This document shows positions 11,206-20,849 of a DNA stretch of 64,000 nt, piece after piece. The position numbers and the translations under genes were made by a program. Source of the stretch: Pythium myriotylum (lineage: Eukaryota > Oomycota > Peronosporomycetes > Pythiales > Pythiaceae); NCBI GenBank assembly GCA_023091665.1, contig JALJCQ010000014.1, forward strand, positions 1,364,001 to 1,428,000, in the 5' to 3' direction. Under the pieces are notes generated by a model that was not told the DNA's origin, ran no database searches, and saw only the letters and a list, made by a program, of their open reading frames with translations. How positions within the stretch are numbered: position 1 is the stretch's first letter; every line of letters begins with the position of its first letter.

Positions 11206-12243
11206 CCCAAGCAGGAGGAATCAGTTGGCGAATGGACCTCTTCGAAGAGCGTTTCGAAGAGCAGGGCTGTCGCAAATCTCATGTGGGCCACATAGACACG
11301 GGCAAAACCTGAGGCGGGATCTGAGGAATGGCGGGTCTCGATGGGGTTTCCTCCAGTCGCAGACGCGACGACTTGACGTGGTTTGGACAGGGACACGAAG
11401 TGGATGGTGGCGAGAGACTTGGTGAGAGCAAGCGGGATCCGAGGGACTTCAGTGCGGCCAGCTGATGGAGACCAATGCTGAAATGGCGTTGATTGAAGTG
11501 GGTCTAACTTCAAGTACACTAAAGTTGTCTCTCGTAGACCCCACATCGAGTTCAACGGAGCTGTAGGTCGGTTAAGAGTTAGCGAGGCTCGTTGAGCAGA
11601 TTCATGAAGCTTGTCGTTGCTTCGGGCTCTGCGTCTATCAAGCTAATTCACGATATCTGGAGAAGTGTGATTAACTCGTGCTCTGGATAGGGAGAACGGG
11701 GAGAAAGAAAGCACTCATGGAGATCTACCGCACGTAAGTCACCAACAAAAGATCTCGCGTGGATGGCGACATTGGACATGGCAGCAGAGAAGAGTCGATT
11801 GAAAACATGGTCTGGTGACCAAAAACCACGGTGCCGCACCAACATAACTGGAAATAATCCACTATGATTGGTGCAGAGTGCGTCACCATAATCTGCACAG
11901 AGTTAGCATAAACCCAGTCGTGCAAGCATAAACGAGAATAATCCACTGGAGGGCTTTGTCACCCAGACCATGTCACACGCGAGAGAGAGAGAGATGGATC
12001 GAAAGTGGATACACGAGTCCAACGACAGCCAAGTACCGCATCAACTTTCGCAGTACTGGGTCACCAGCTTGTAAGGGGCAAAGCCAACTCGATGGCCAAG
12101 CTCCATCGAATCATGGAGGGTATCTCATGAGCTTCGATGTTGCCTGACTGACCAAGCGTGTTGTTTTGTCCTCTGTCCTCTGGCTCATTCGACAACTCAC
12201 CACCTCAAGACCACACTTCAAGAGAGCCCCCAGATCATCAGCA
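11206..12243. other. Intergenic region between divergent CNNM and LURP-one genes
   Basis: About 1.04 kb with no supportable gene. A short (GA)n run lies near 11,980. TCATTCG at 12185-12191, 59 bp upstream of the next ATG, resembles the oomycete initiator. Confidence 0.45.
12185..12191 (+). promoter_or_regulatory. Initiator-like TCATTCG upstream of the LURP-one gene
   Basis: Matches six of seven positions of the oomycete core initiator TCAYTYY and lies within 100 bp of the start codon, where that element normally sits. Seven bases only, so chance is a real alternative. Confidence 0.3.
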
Positions 12244-12876
12244 ATGGGCGCGACCCCTTCGGAGATCCTGTCTCAGCCGCTCTTCGTCATGCCATTCCCT
12301 GTGGCTGCGATCAATCAGTGCTTCTGCAGCCCAACGCCCGTCACGCTTCACTTGAAAGAGAAAGCGTGGACACTGTCGGGCGACGACTTCACGATCCGCG
12401 AAGTCAACTCCGGCCAAATGTACTTCCGCATCGAAGGCTCTGCCTTCTCCTTGACCGACCGCAAGGTTCTGCTCGATGTCAACAACCAGCCGATTGTCCA
12501 CATGCGCGACGAGCCGTTCTCGTTTATGCACACCATCAACATCTCGGCCGACTACGACTCGTTCCAAAAGCTCTTCCGCATCAAGTCCAAGGTGAGCCTC
12601 TTCGAGACCGTGCTCGAGTGCAGGTTCCGCAACTTGACGACCGGGTACGACTGCAAAGCCGGGCTCTTCGGGGACTGGCGCGCACGCGCCGCCGTGATTT
12701 GGCTCGATCAGGGCGACGGACAAAAGCTCCCAGTCGCGCGTATCTATCGGCCTACTGCCACCGGACGGAACGTCTTTCTCGGCGTCCAGGACTACTACTT
12801 GGAGATTGCGCCCAACGTCGACATGGCGCTGATGGTTCTCATTTGCGTCGCGCTGGATGAGGCCAAGAGAGACTAA
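12244..12876 (+). CDS. LURP-one-related (tubby-like fold) protein
   Basis: Single exon, 210 aa. The sequence runs as the LOR/tubby-C-terminal fold: strands around TLHLKEKAWTLSGDDFTI, YFRIEGSAFSLTDRKVLLD, PIVHMRDEPFSFMHT, a central linker (FQKLFRIKSK) and a hydrophobic C-terminal helix (DMALMVLICVALDEA) that in this fold runs through the barrel. These proteins are related to phospholipid scramblases and plant LURP1, which acts in defence against oomycetes; oomycetes carry expanded sets of unknown role. ATG at 12244 is preferred over the upstream in-frame extension, which is Ser/Arg-rich and unlike the family. No transmembrane segment or signal peptide. Confidence 0.8.
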   Translation: MGATPSEILSQPLFVMPFPVAAINQCFCSPTPVTLHLKEKAWTLSGDDFTIREVNSGQMYFRIEGSAFSLTDRKVLLDVNNQPIVHMRDEPFSFMHTINISADYDSFQKLFRIKSKVSLFETVLECRFRNLTTGYDCKAGLFGDWRARAAVIWLDQGDGQKLPVARIYRPTATGRNVFLGVQDYYLEIAPNVDMALMVLICVALDEAKRD

Positions 12877-13308
12877 CGAGAACCGCTCGATTAAATTGTA
12901 CAGTAATGACTGAAGGAAGACTGTAGGAAACCCAGGTATTCAACGATATAGATTGCTTGATTCATAGCCGGCACCATAGAACCGTGGACATCGTTCCGTA
13001 CCCTCCCAGGCGTCGCAGTTTGGTCGATAGAAGGATACTGAACTTGACACTAATAGCATGCGTTATAGCGTGATCAGTTGGTGGTGACACCATGCGGCAG
13101 AGTCAAACACACATGCGCTCTGGTTTAAGAACCAACTCAAAGCGTACATATGCACGGTTTGAGCGTCCTTTTGAGAACATATCCGTACGCTGAACAAAGT
13201 TTCCCATTGGCTGATATCTACTCCAAAACCGACCATTGGCTCAAATCGGCATCAAAATTCAAATCTTGTGCCGTTGCATCCCTTCGGACGCGCGGAAACC
13301 TTGGCAGC
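12877..13308. other. Intergenic region upstream of the CEP295-like gene
   Basis: About 430 bp, AT-richer than its neighbours. The frame of the next gene is open back to 13,150 but the extra residues look non-coding. Nothing else seen. Confidence 0.4.
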
Positions 13309-16300
13309 ATGGCCGACGCGGTGGTCGCTCGCCGCCGCCGACGGGACCTGGGCCGCGTGCCGCTCAGCGCCGGCGAGATCGAGTCGCTCTCGCGCCAGGA
13401 CGAGGCCGCGCGCCGCCGCGAGCGGCTGCTGCAGGTGCGCGAGCAGGAGAAGCGCGCGGCGCAGCTCGTCACGCAGCGCTACCGCGACAACCTGCGCAAG
13501 CTGCAGAGCTACCGCCTCGCGCAGGACCAGCGAGAGCACGCGCGGCGCCAGGACGTGATGCTCTCGGCGCTCCACGAGAAGTACCAGCTCAGCCTCCAGG
13601 GCATGGGCGCAGCCCAGCGCAACGCCCGCGAAAAGGTCATGGAGCTCGTCGAGCTCGCGCAGATCGAGCGGCGGAAGTGGGCCTTCAATCGTCGAGGCGA
13701 GAAAGAGCGCTTCGAAGACGCTGTCGATGTCGTGCAGGAAGACGCCGCCGAGCGACTCGCGCGACGCCGCGAGATCGAGCGCAACCTTCTGCGACTCAAG
13801 GAGGTGAGCGCGAAGCAGCGGAGCGACGCCAGCGCGCGAGCCAAGCGCGAGCTTGAGACGCGGATACGGCTTCAAAAGGCACAGGAAGAGGCGAAGCAGT
13901 TTCACCTACGGCATGCCGACAGCCAAGAGTTTTCGCAGGCGAGAAAGACGAGGAAAGATGTGACGGCGTACCAGTTGACGCGGACCCACTGCGTCGCTCT
14001 TCCGGGGCCTGGAGCTTTAAAAGTGAACACGACCAATGCCTACAAAGAGGTCAAGATTATCCGCCACAACCGCGCACAGCCGAGGACAGTTAGCGCACTC
14101 GCGCAAGCAGAGGCGTATCGAGAGCAAATGGAGCGGCGGAGAGAGGAGGAGTGGCGTCTGCGCGAAGAGAACCTGCGGGTTGCAGACTCGAGGGGGCAGG
14201 AAGCACTGCATGTCGTGGAATCTATCCGTGGCGGTGAACGAGCCCTTGATTGGCTCGCAGCAATGGAGAGGGTCGAACGCGTCGAGTCGACTCCTCGTCC
14301 CGGTGGCGGCACCCACCAGTTCGACGGGGTTCGCGCAGCCACATTCGACGACGGAAGTGCAGCATTCGCAAGGCAATTCGGCATCGATGGTGATAGTGAC
14401 ATCGTGCATAGCGCTGACGGAGATCGCGAACCAGTGAGTACACCACAGCGTATCACAGCTCGGCGTGAGCACAGTTTGGATGAATCGGGCGATTCGGAAG
14501 ATTTTATAGATCTCGGGGTCGAGTGGCCCCGACCCGCTGTAGGTGATGATGCCAAGAGCTCTGACTTATCGGAACCTTCGCTTGGTTTTGCGGCGGACCG
14601 AGCAATCGAGCAAAGAATCGAAACAATGAACGAATTACTTCAGAGGATTGCCAATTACCGTGATGATGCAGCGGATAATGTGATCAAAACAGGTCGGCAA
14701 CCTCGAGAAGACGATCAAGAAGTCTTGGATCGTAAGCGCTATGAACAATGGAAGAGAGCGCAAGAGGTCAAGCATCATCAACGTGACGACAATCCTGCGT
14801 CTGACTCCAGTGAAGATGAAGTTAGTCAGTCAAAACTGAACTTTAACGAAGCTGCCTCTGATAGCACATCAATGTCGACCCGCATTGTACAACCGACTCC
14901 ACTTCAAAATAGAGACGATCCAAGGAGCAATGATAGCTTAGACCATGGTCTGGTCAGCGGTAATGTTCATGAACCCATCGGTGAAAGCGGAAGTCGGCGC
15001 CAGCTCGGCGAACAGCAGAGCAATAGTTCATTTTACTCGAGCTATAACTCGTCGCCACAAGCCATAAAACAGCTCCCGCGCAAAGATAATATCATTCAAG
15101 ATGATGGGGCAAGCAAGATACCAAGAGGTGTCCCACCAATCAGCCAACGCTCTTTGCGAGCTTCAGAACATGCTTCGTCAAGTGATAGATCACAGAATTC
15201 TATAAGCCGATCTCTCGAGGAGCTAGAGGAACAACTCCAAAAGGCGATCGAGAGAACAACTAGCGTTTATGCTGGGTGCGACAAACTTGCAGGAGGTGCA
15301 AGGTCTTCGTCACGAGCACGGGAAGTCGATGTTGTTCATCAACGCAACTCTGATTACCGTTTGGATAGCTTCGATGTGGGTGACGAGTCGAACGAGATGA
15401 TTCGAGGTGAAGAAGGTAGCGACAAGTCCAGAAGCGTTCAGCAATACCAACTTGACCATCGCCGAGATGGGAATGAACTGTACACCAGTAGTCGAACCTC
15501 CCGTCCACCAAGCTCTCCCAGCTCAGCTAGTCATAGTTCACAAAGTGAACTCGGTCACCATGTTCGGCATGATAGTCTGCGACAATCTCCACAACCTGTG
15601 GGAGACTCTCACTCATCCCTGTCAAACTCAGATAGTCTGTTACGAGGTTTGACCATTGTTCATCCTGCGACGACTGTTGAGGAAGAAGATGCCACACCTG
15701 AAGCTGAAGCGCCAGGTCTCCCAAAGACTGTTGACAACACGTCTCTGCCAGCTGCCGCGGTAAATCCAGCCGCATCCGGAGATGGACGTAATTCTACGGG
15801 GACGGCTAGTCAGTGGATCACCCGTGCGAATAGTAGTCGAAGCTCGAGTTCTCATTCACCACATCGAGCTCCTGTAAACGCGAGGACTTTCGACAACAGC
15901 CCCTGCGACGAAGTATCGGTTCCTTCGGGTCAATCTAGCCACCGCTCGTCTAGTTTTGGTCAAGAGGGAGAAGAGATTTCTGAGAAGGAAAGAACTCGTG
16001 GCTCTAACAGCGGCTCTAACGACGGATTGTCGGTTCCTCCAGCTCAATCTAGTCACCGCAAACCCAGTCTTGGTCAAGGAGAAGTAGTTTCTCTCAATGA
16101 CGCAAATCATGACCCTGGTTTCGTCCCATTACCGGCCATTGTTGAGGTGGGCCTTAGTGCAGGAAAAAAAACCAAGTCACAAGAAGCGGGTGAAGCCCAA
16201 CTTCATTTCAACGAACAGCAACAAGTTGATTCAAGCCACTTGGAAAACAGCTTCTCGTCATTCCACCAATACTCGCTACCTCTTTCAGACTCTTTCAGTT

Positions 16301-18156
16301 CGATGAATGACAGTATCCAGGAGCACGACAACGCGATGGCGAACGAACTTATACCGATTTTCCCCCGATCCCACCGTCATCCCAATAGTATGGGATCTGA
16401 AATTGACGTGTCGAGCACTGCACCAGATCTCCGCGTGATGGGAGGTGATACTTCGGTTTTGTTGAAGGGTCTCGATGATCAAAATGCCGAGCAGAGCAGT
16501 AGAAGTCTCGAGCGTGAAAACGATGAATCTAGTCATCTTCTGGATCAGCACGATGGTCCCGAAGAGCCAGGATCTGGTGTATCCCGCCAGGCCCACTACG
16601 CACAGCGTCGACTCGATGACTACTCGTTCTCATCAGACAGTTCTTCGGATGTGTCCGCATACGCTTTCATTGAAAGGATGCAGAAAATGACTGGTGTTTC
16701 GGCTAGTGCCCGTGCGCGTCTCACAAGAAACCAGGAGGCACATAGTTCACTCTCGTCATCAAATAATTCGCTATCAGACCTCAGAAACTCCATCACCTCC
16801 GCGAACGCGAGGAACGAAGAACCAGTGATGACAGGGATAAGTCCCGATAGAAGACGGTCGATTGATTCTTCGTCTAGTTCTACACCATCTATTGATGCGC
16901 GCTTCAGATACCTCGTGAATATGACCGAAGTAGCGGGAAGATCGCTGCCCTTGCATCTGAACGTGTCGGGCGAAGAAAATTTCCGCCATGGCTCGCGGCC
17001 CTCGCCAGCACAGCACAGCCTAGACCTCAGTACAAGTGAATCGGAGGTTGTCAACTCAGAAAATCCCAGTCCACTCAAAGCAAGTCGCGCCATTTCCCCA
17101 CGGGATGAAGACTCTCCACGTCGATCAGATGATTCAGGACCCGGACGGATTTTCCCGGACAGAGTTGATCTTAGCGTCCCGCCAGCCCCACTTTTCCAGT
17201 CAAGGGGTTCGAGTGTGGTCTCGGCTAGCCAGAGTGAAAGGTCAAGCGAAGAAGAGGATAAGTCTCTCGTGCATCAGCCATACCAACAAATTTCTCTTGA
17301 AGACCTGAGCAAGAGACTCGCGGCTGTTCTTCCCCCTCTACCGTTCACGTCGATGGACATGAGTCAGCCTCCAGCTCCACTTGCTTGGAGCGATAAAGAG
17401 GACGAAAGCGATGAAGAACAAAAGACGTCAGAGCGACCAACAGATCAGGAGGTTCCCAGCAACGAAGATCCAGACGCAGGCCCCATGCAACCACTAAATG
17501 AGGCCGAAGAGCAATCGGAGCCATCCGCAAAACATCAACGAAAAGGAGTGGCCCTCTTCGTGCCGCTTGACCCCGCTGGCCAATTGCCGACTGGCACTGA
17601 ACTTGGCGTTGGATCATTAGCAGAGGCCTTTAGTTCGCGGCACCCTGGGATCAGGAGCCGTGCGGAGTCGACAAGAGCGTTGCTGGAGCAACGACGCGAG
17701 CAACTAGCTGAGCGACGGGCTGCCGCTGCCAAGGATGACGGGTTAGCTAGACTGCGAGAATTGACCAACAGCCGCCACACGGCCAAGCCGGCAAAAAGAT
17801 CGGTCTCTCCGACGCGTAGTCATGCTGCAACAGCTTCAGCCTCTCCAGCCACGATGCCTATGCCCAAGCCGGAGCTGCTCAACCGCCTCGCATCAGGCGA
17901 ACGTGCAAAAATCTCTCGAGAAGAAATGCACGAGCGCACGCGGCGTCTCTATAACCAACTTCCGGAAGTGGCCGAAAGGAAGCGCCAGGAAGACGTGCTT
18001 GAGAGGCGTCGCCAGCGGCTAACAGAGCTGCGCGAGCGTGAAAAGGTGTGTGAGGTTCATCAGTGGGTAGGAACCTGGCTAACGCGAATCTGTGTGTGTG
18101 GCTATGAACAGGCACGTCGCGAGCAGCAGCGCCGGCGTCGAGATGATGCGCCGTGA
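13309..18156 (+). CDS. CEP295-like centriolar protein with C-terminal ALMS motif
   Basis: Long Ser-rich protein, 1593 aa after removing one 66-nt in-frame intron (18046-18111; GT-AG, joins EREK to ARREQQ). Residues ~1-330 are basic, helical and coiled-coil. They match the layout of animal CEP295 N-termini: RRRERLLQVREQE, then a segment ending in LSLQGMG followed by NAREK, then repeated RRREEEWRLRE helices. Residues ~330-1500 are low-complexity, rich in Ser, Asp, Glu and Arg, with short SSHR-SxFGQ-like repeats. The C-terminus (~1535-1590; RRLYNQLPEV then KRQED and an Arg-rich helix) resembles the ALMS motif shared by ALMS1, CEP295 and C10orf90. CEP295 is needed for centriole-to-centrosome conversion and microtubule wall growth. 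A centriole role fits an organism with flagellate zoospores. Start at 13309 (MADAVV) because upstream codons look non-coding. Confidence 0.68.
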   Translation: MADAVVARRRRRDLGRVPLSAGEIESLSRQDEAARRRERLLQVREQEKRAAQLVTQRYRDNLRKLQSYRLAQDQREHARRQDVMLSALHEKYQLSLQGMGAAQRNAREKVMELVELAQIERRKWAFNRRGEKERFEDAVDVVQEDAAERLARRREIERNLLRLKEVSAKQRSDASARAKRELETRIRLQKAQEEAKQFHLRHADSQEFSQARKTRKDVTAYQLTRTHCVALPGPGALKVNTTNAYKEVKIIRHNRAQPRTVSALAQAEAYREQMERRREEEWRLREENLRVADSRGQEALHVVESIRGGERALDWLAAMERVERVESTPRPGGGTHQFDGVRAATFDDGSAAFARQFGIDGDSDIVHSADGDREPVSTPQRITARREHSLDESGDSEDFIDLGVEWPRPAVGDDAKSSDLSEPSLGFAADRAIEQRIETMNELLQRIANYRDDAADNVIKTGRQPREDDQEVLDRKRYEQWKRAQEVKHHQRDDNPASDSSEDEVSQSKLNFNEAASDSTSMSTRIVQPTPLQNRDDPRSNDSLDHGLVSGNVHEPIGESGSRRQLGEQQSNSSFYSSYNSSPQAIKQLPRKDNIIQDDGASKIPRGVPPISQRSLRASEHASSSDRSQNSISRSLEELEEQLQKAIERTTSVYAGCDKLAGGARSSSRAREVDVVHQRNSDYRLDSFDVGDESNEMIRGEEGSDKSRSVQQYQLDHRRDGNELYTSSRTSRPPSSPSSASHSSQSELGHHVRHDSLRQSPQPVGDSHSSLSNSDSLLRGLTIVHPATTVEEEDATPEAEAPGLPKTVDNTSLPAAAVNPAASGDGRNSTGTASQWITRANSSRSSSSHSPHRAPVNARTFDNSPCDEVSVPSGQSSHRSSSFGQEGEEISEKERTRGSNSGSNDGLSVPPAQSSHRKPSLGQGEVVSLNDANHDPGFVPLPAIVEVGLSAGKKTKSQEAGEAQLHFNEQQQVDSSHLENSFSSFHQYSLPLSDSFSSMNDSIQEHDNAMANELIPIFPRSHRHPNSMGSEIDVSSTAPDLRVMGGDTSVLLKGLDDQNAEQSSRSLERENDESSHLLDQHDGPEEPGSGVSRQAHYAQRRLDDYSFSSDSSSDVSAYAFIERMQKMTGVSASARARLTRNQEAHSSLSSSNNSLSDLRNSITSANARNEEPVMTGISPDRRRSIDSSSSSTPSIDARFRYLVNMTEVAGRSLPLHLNVSGEENFRHGSRPSPAQHSLDLSTSESEVVNSENPSPLKASRAISPRDEDSPRRSDDSGPGRIFPDRVDLSVPPAPLFQSRGSSVVSASQSERSSEEEDKSLVHQPYQQISLEDLSKRLAAVLPPLPFTSMDMSQPPAPLAWSDKEDESDEEQKTSERPTDQEVPSNEDPDAGPMQPLNEAEEQSEPSAKHQRKGVALFVPLDPAGQLPTGTELGVGSLAEAFSSRHPGIRSRAESTRALLEQRREQLAERRAAAAKDDGLARLRELTNSRHTAKPAKRSVSPTRSHAATASASPATMPMPKPELLNRLASGERAKISREEMHERTRRLYNQLPEVAERKRQEDVLERRRQRLTELREREKVCEVHQWVGTWLTRICVCGYEQARREQQRRRRDDAP

Positions 18157-18195
18157 GGTTCAGCTTTGCGTTCTATTTAGTACACGCAGGTGGCG

Positions 18196-18417
18196 TCACT
18201 CGGCCGGTGCGCTGTCGTTCTTCTTGGTCTCTGCGGCTGTGAGGTCGGGGATGGTCTGTAGAGAAGGAGACGCGGTCAGTGAGACACTTAGCGAGAGCCA
18301 TGCGGCCACACCCACGAGATCAGGCTTGAGGATCATGTGCATGAACTGCGAGCCGGCGAAGAGCGACCCGAGCGACGCGGAGAAGAGCACGACGTAGTGC
18401 TTGGCGCTGACCTTCAT
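18196..18417 (-). CDS. UQCC6/BRAWNIN-like complex III assembly micro-protein
   Basis: A 53-aa protein from two exons: 18417-18316 and 18255-18196, with a 60-nt GT-AG intron (18256-18315). The splice joins ...MILKPDL to TIPDLTAAE, recreating the (K/R)PDLTIP motif of animal UQCC6 (BRAWNIN, C12orf73). A single hydrophobic helix (YVVLFSASLGSLFAG, residues ~8-22) precedes it, at the same spacing as in the animal protein. UQCC6 sits in the inner mitochondrial membrane and is needed for assembly of respiratory complex III. The unspliced ORF would read a different, longer tail, so the motif only appears with the intron removed. It lies head-to-head with a COX16-like gene and converges on the CEP295-like gene, stop codons 39 bp apart. 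Function is inferred from motif and size. Confidence 0.75.
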   Translation of the reverse strand: MKVSAKHYVVLFSASLGSLFAGSQFMHMILKPDLVGVAAWLSLSVSLTASPSLQTIPDLTAAETKKNDSAPAE

Positions 18418-18575
18418 CGCGATCGGCTTCGTCGAAAGATGGAGTGGTGAGGGTGTCCGATAGTACGCTGATTGGCTGAAAATACTGAAGCGCCGCTGCG
18501 ATTGGCTAATTGACCGTCGTGGGCGACTGCAATCGACGTCTGCATTTCTCGTGAGCAGCTCACTTGATCGCGAGC
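18418..18575. promoter_or_regulatory. 158-bp shared promoter of UQCC6-like and COX16-like genes with two CCAAT boxes
   Basis: Only 158 bp separates the two divergent start codons. It contains two copies of GATTGGCT (inverted CCAAT box) at 18470-18477 and 18500-18507, 30 bp apart, and TCACTTG at 18560-18566, an initiator-like sequence 10 bp upstream of the COX16-like ATG. CCAAT boxes bound by NF-Y/HAP complexes are classic activators of respiratory genes in fungi; that this holds here is inference. Confidence 0.5.
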
Positions 18576-19082
18576 ATGGCACTGCTCTCGACGCTCAGCC
18601 GCGTCGCTCGTCGCAGCCCCGAGAGAGCGCCAATGCGTGGCATTCACGCGCGAGGCTTCGCAGAGACCGCGGCGCCCAAGGCGTCGAAGAAGAAGGCCAA
18701 GGACACGCGCTTCGTGACCGTCGGACTGCCGCTGCTGCTGTTCGTGGTCGGCGGCTTCATGACGCTGACGCAGGTATGGCGCTGAGCCTCTCGGGCTTTG
18801 AAGTGGCCGTATGGCGTCGCTGACGAATGCTCGACTCGTGTGGCAGTTCGTCGGTGGCAAGTACGAGGCCCGCGACCACAAGATCAAGAGCCAGTCGACG
18901 CGCGCGTTCGATCTGGACGAGGAGCACAAGGTGCGACTGCGGCCACTTGAGCTCGTCGACGGATACGTTCTCGTGCTGACTCTGCTTGGGCTGATGCACG
19001 GTAGAAAATGACCAAGAAGCTGCTCACGGACGACTTTGTGCTCAAGCCCGTGCCCAAGCTCGACGAGCCGCCGCGCAAGTGA
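18576..19082 (+). CDS. COX16-like cytochrome c oxidase assembly protein
   Basis: 119 aa from three exons: 18576-18773, 18847-18930 and 19005-19082; introns 18774-18846 (73 nt) and 18931-19004 (74 nt) are GT-AG and phase 0. The N-terminus is Arg/Ser/Ala-rich without acidic residues up to FAE, a likely mitochondrial presequence. One transmembrane helix follows (FVTVGLPLLLFVVGGF, ~46-61), then FVGGKYEARDHKIKS, a charged tail and a C-terminus ending DEPPRK. The order basic-segment, G(L/V)P-x-hydrophobic-VVGG, short charged tail is that of COX16, an inner-membrane factor for copper insertion/COX2 module assembly in complex IV. Divergently transcribed with the UQCC6-like gene. Small proteins of this type are easily missed because each exon is short. 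Confidence 0.75.
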
Positions 19083-19259
19083 GCGCAGCGCGACGCGCGA
19101 GAGGGCGAGTAACGTACGCCGATAGATGGTGAATAGAGCGCCGAGCCGCCCAGGGCGGACGTTGCATGCCGGTAGCTCTTGGGGCATGGCTCCATATAGT
19201 GACATGTACGGCATAAAAGTGAGATTTTGATTGGCAGAGAAGTTCTGGAAGCGCTCGAC

Positions 19260-20456
19260 ATGGGACGCCGGCGATCCAAGTGGAAGGACCAGGCGAGCGG
19301 CGCTGGAGACCGCAGCGCGCGGCTGCTGCAGCTGGCAAAGGCCGGCGACTGCGACGGACTCGAGCAGTTGCTGGCAGCCGAATGGCCGGCATCCGGCGGC
19401 CACGAGGCCGAGCAGCAGCGCCGAGAGTTCCTCCAGCTCACCCACGACCACAACGACTCGACGGCGCTGCACTTGGCCGCGAGCGAAGGCCACGAAGCGA
19501 TGGTCAAGATGCTGCTGGATCTCGGCGCTGGCGAGATCCACTTGAGCGGAGGCCGCAAACGGTACGCGCGCACGCCGCTCCACGAAGCGGCGATCACAGG
19601 TCGGTTGCCAGTGTGCAGGCTGCTCGTTGACTACGGCTTCCTGGTCGACTGCCACACGACGCGAGCGCGCACGCCGCTGATGTATGCTGTCAAGGGCAAC
19701 CACTTGGATGTGGTCATGTATCTGATCGAGGAGTGCGGGGCGAGTATCAATGAGCAGAACGAGATGGGGATGACGCCGCTGTACGTCGCAGCGCAGGACG
19801 GCCACGCCGAGATCGTCAAGTACCTCGTACGCAAGGGCGCAGATCTGAATTTGGCCAATCGCACACGCCACACCCCTCTCCATGAAGCTGTCGCCGGCGG
19901 CTATCTCGATATCGTGTCGTTTCTTCTCGACAGTGGCGCAGACAAGCACGTCGTCGACGCCATGGGCGTCACAATTTGGCACGAGGCTGCCGGCAACGGC
20001 TCGGTGCAGCTGCTGGAGCTGCTCGTGCAGTATGACGTGTCACTGCACCCAGCTGGACAGGAACAAGTCGACAAGGTCATGGCTCGCCATCCGTTCCACT
20101 ACGCAGCCGTTGAGGGCCGTGCCGCGTTCATCGAGGCCATGCTGGACAAGAATCTCGTCGATGTGAACATGGCCGATGCGGACAATTGCACGGCAATCTA
20201 CTACGCAGCGGCGAACGGCCATCGCGAGGTGTTGGCCGTGCTGCTAAAGCGAGGCGGCGACCCGAACGCGTGCTCGATCCGCCGGTCGCCTCTGCACTGC
20301 GCCGTCGAGTGGCGGCGACTCGACTGCATCGCGCTGCTGCTGGCGCACGGCGCGTCGCTCGAGGCGCGCGACAAGGACGGGCTCACGCCGCTGGCCATCG
20401 CGCAGCAGCGCGACGATGCCGAGGTGCTCGCCTTTCTCACGGGGTCACCTTCTTGA
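19260..20456 (+). CDS. Ankyrin-repeat protein
   Basis: Single exon, 398 aa, made almost wholly of about ten ankyrin repeats from residue ~20 to the end. Each repeat shows TPLHxAAxxGHxxxVxxLLxxGA spacing (e.g. TPLHEAAITG, TPLYVAAQDGHAEIVKYLV, SPLHCAVEWRRLDCIALLL). No second domain, signal peptide or membrane segment is visible, so it is a protein-binding scaffold of unknown partner. The ATG at 19260 (MGRRRSKW) is the first good start; it begins 177 bp after the COX16-like stop codon. Confidence 0.88.
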   Translation: MGRRRSKWKDQASGAGDRSARLLQLAKAGDCDGLEQLLAAEWPASGGHEAEQQRREFLQLTHDHNDSTALHLAASEGHEAMVKMLLDLGAGEIHLSGGRKRYARTPLHEAAITGRLPVCRLLVDYGFLVDCHTTRARTPLMYAVKGNHLDVVMYLIEECGASINEQNEMGMTPLYVAAQDGHAEIVKYLVRKGADLNLANRTRHTPLHEAVAGGYLDIVSFLLDSGADKHVVDAMGVTIWHEAAGNGSVQLLELLVQYDVSLHPAGQEQVDKVMARHPFHYAAVEGRAAFIEAMLDKNLVDVNMADADNCTAIYYAAANGHREVLAVLLKRGGDPNACSIRRSPLHCAVEWRRLDCIALLLAHGASLEARDKDGLTPLAIAQQRDDAEVLAFLTGSPS

Positions 20457-20849
20457 CACGGACGTTAAGTACACGTACTTAAGCAATCGTCGTACTTTAT
20501 CGAAGACCACTAGTACCGATCTTCTTGTGATCTGGCTTCTGGTTTCTTTTTGGTTTCGAGATCCTAGTGGGTTCTATGGTTTCTACCGTTTCTACCTAGC
20601 GCTTCTATCCGCGTTCAGTGTAAGGGGGATTGGGAAGAACCACACGGCGAGGACGACCCCGGAAGAAGCGACGACCGTCGAAGGAAGCGATCGCCGCTGC
20701 CGACGACGCCAGCGACCCACCGAGCGCCCCGCCGTCTCCGACTCCGTCTCCAGCGTCTTCTCCGCGTCTCGCGCCGCGCGAGGAGCCGCTTCCGGTCTCC
20801 GTAGCCCCCGTAGGAGCCCGTGACCACGCTCTCCGCCTCGCTCTCCGCC
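20457..20849. other. Intergenic region between ankyrin and coiled-coil genes
   Basis: About 390 bp with no gene. Pyrimidine-rich around 20,525-20,600, then GC-rich up to the next start. Confidence 0.4.
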
